64,000 bases of DNA from NCBI RefSeq assembly GCF_014353015.1, contig NZ_CP060704.1, positions 1,637,001 to 1,701,000 of the forward strand, written 5' to 3'. How positions within the stretch are numbered: position 1 is the first letter of the stretch; each line of letters starts with the position of its first letter. Positions 63,863-64,000 of this stretch are shown piece after piece. The position numbers were made by a program, and so were the translations under genes. Below the pieces are notes generated by a model. That model was not told where the DNA came from. It was given only the letters and a program-made list of their open reading frames with translations, and searched no databases. Origin of the DNA: Chitinimonas koreensis (GTDB lineage: Bacteria > Pseudomonadota > Gammaproteobacteria > Burkholderiales > Chitinimonadaceae).

Positions 63863-64000
63863 ATGTGGGCCGCGATCATCCTGATACTGGGCGTGATCGC
63901 GGGCGTCGGCTGCCTGGCGCGCAGCGTGCCGTCCTGCCTGCTGTGCCGCTACCGCAAGGAATGCCGCAAGGAGGGCGTCTGCCTGCCGCAGGACGGGCGC
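63863..64000 (+). CDS. Small Cys-rich membrane protein, 3' end cut by window edge
   Basis: The visible 46 residues have a hydrophobic N-terminus (MWAAIILILGVIAGVGCLAR) followed by CLLCRYRKECRKEGVCLPQD. There are two CxxC/Cys-x4-Cys-like pairs. I do not recognise the family. It follows exbD by three bases and is probably in the tonB operon. The Cys pattern could hold a metal or an Fe-S centre; this is inference only. Confidence 0.6.
   Translation, partial: MWAAIILILGVIAGVGCLARSVPSCLLCRYRKECRKEGVCLPQDGR

Overview
The window is a high-GC piece of a betaproteobacterial chromosome, probably Neisseriales-like. The grounds are the family forms and gene orders: cysE next to iscR, a complete isc operon, a 398-residue TrpS, type-B L31, and a TrpH-YciO pair. 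The genus cannot be fixed from sequence reading alone. No rRNA, tRNA, CRISPR array, IS element or prophage was seen.

Layout. 1-1.8 kb: the 5' half of a ribosomal oxygenase (RoxA-like, minus strand), a PrxQ-type peroxiredoxin and SlyD. 2.2-8.2 kb: a microaerobic respiration block (ccoN, ccoO, a frame-broken ccoQ, ccoP, ccoG, fixH) behind an FNR/ANR-like site. 8.3-9.9 kb: a TetR regulator overlapping a secreted metallo-beta-lactamase-fold hydrolase. 10-19.3 kb: cysE, then iscR-iscS-iscU-iscA-hscB-hscA-[YciI-like]-[VOC]-fdx-[YbaK]-iscX and an isochorismatase-DUF2322 fusion. Two abutting IscR-type sites precede iscR, and three of the isc spacers are filled with heptamer repeats. 19.4-24.2 kb (minus strand): a putative metal-handling set (Tat-exported multicopper oxidase, TolC-family protein, small Cys-rich exported protein) and an ArnT/PMT-type membrane glycosyltransferase. 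24.4-28.9 kb (minus strand): rpmE2, rho, trxA, radA and a VanY-like peptidase. 29.2-37.2 kb: a MocR regulator, rluB, greB, a periplasmic binding protein, trpH, yciO, a catalytically degenerate site-2-protease homologue and trpS.

37.4-58.7 kb is the most distinctive region, a Wzx/Wzy-type exopolysaccharide locus. Its plus-strand arm runs SLBB export protein, Wzz, WecB, WecC, an acetyltransferase, a DUF354 protein, a MurJ-like flippase, a glycosyltransferase, a Wzy-like polymerase, a membrane-anchored glucuronyl C5-epimerase homologue, the 3-amino-uronate enzymes (WlbB/WbpD, WlbC/WbpE and WlbA/WbpB types) and a small phosphoglycosyl transferase. A convergent minus-strand arm holds yjbE, a YjbH-PAP2 fusion, a MORN-repeat protein and a Tat/lipobox protein related to the dimethylformamidase large subunit. 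Together they predict an acidic, amino-uronate-containing polymer that may be epimerised after synthesis. 58.9-64 kb: an EamA exporter, an 11-copy heptamer tandem array, a MOSC protein, a YheT-like hydrolase and Fur-box-tonB-exbB-exbD.

One window-wide pattern affects many calls. Eight genes (ccoQ, the tolC homologue, mocR, the SLBB exporter, wecC, the DUF354 gene, one glycosyltransferase, exbD) are each broken by exactly one missing base. In every case restoring one base recovers a normal family protein. This looks more like systematic single-base deletion errors than gene decay.
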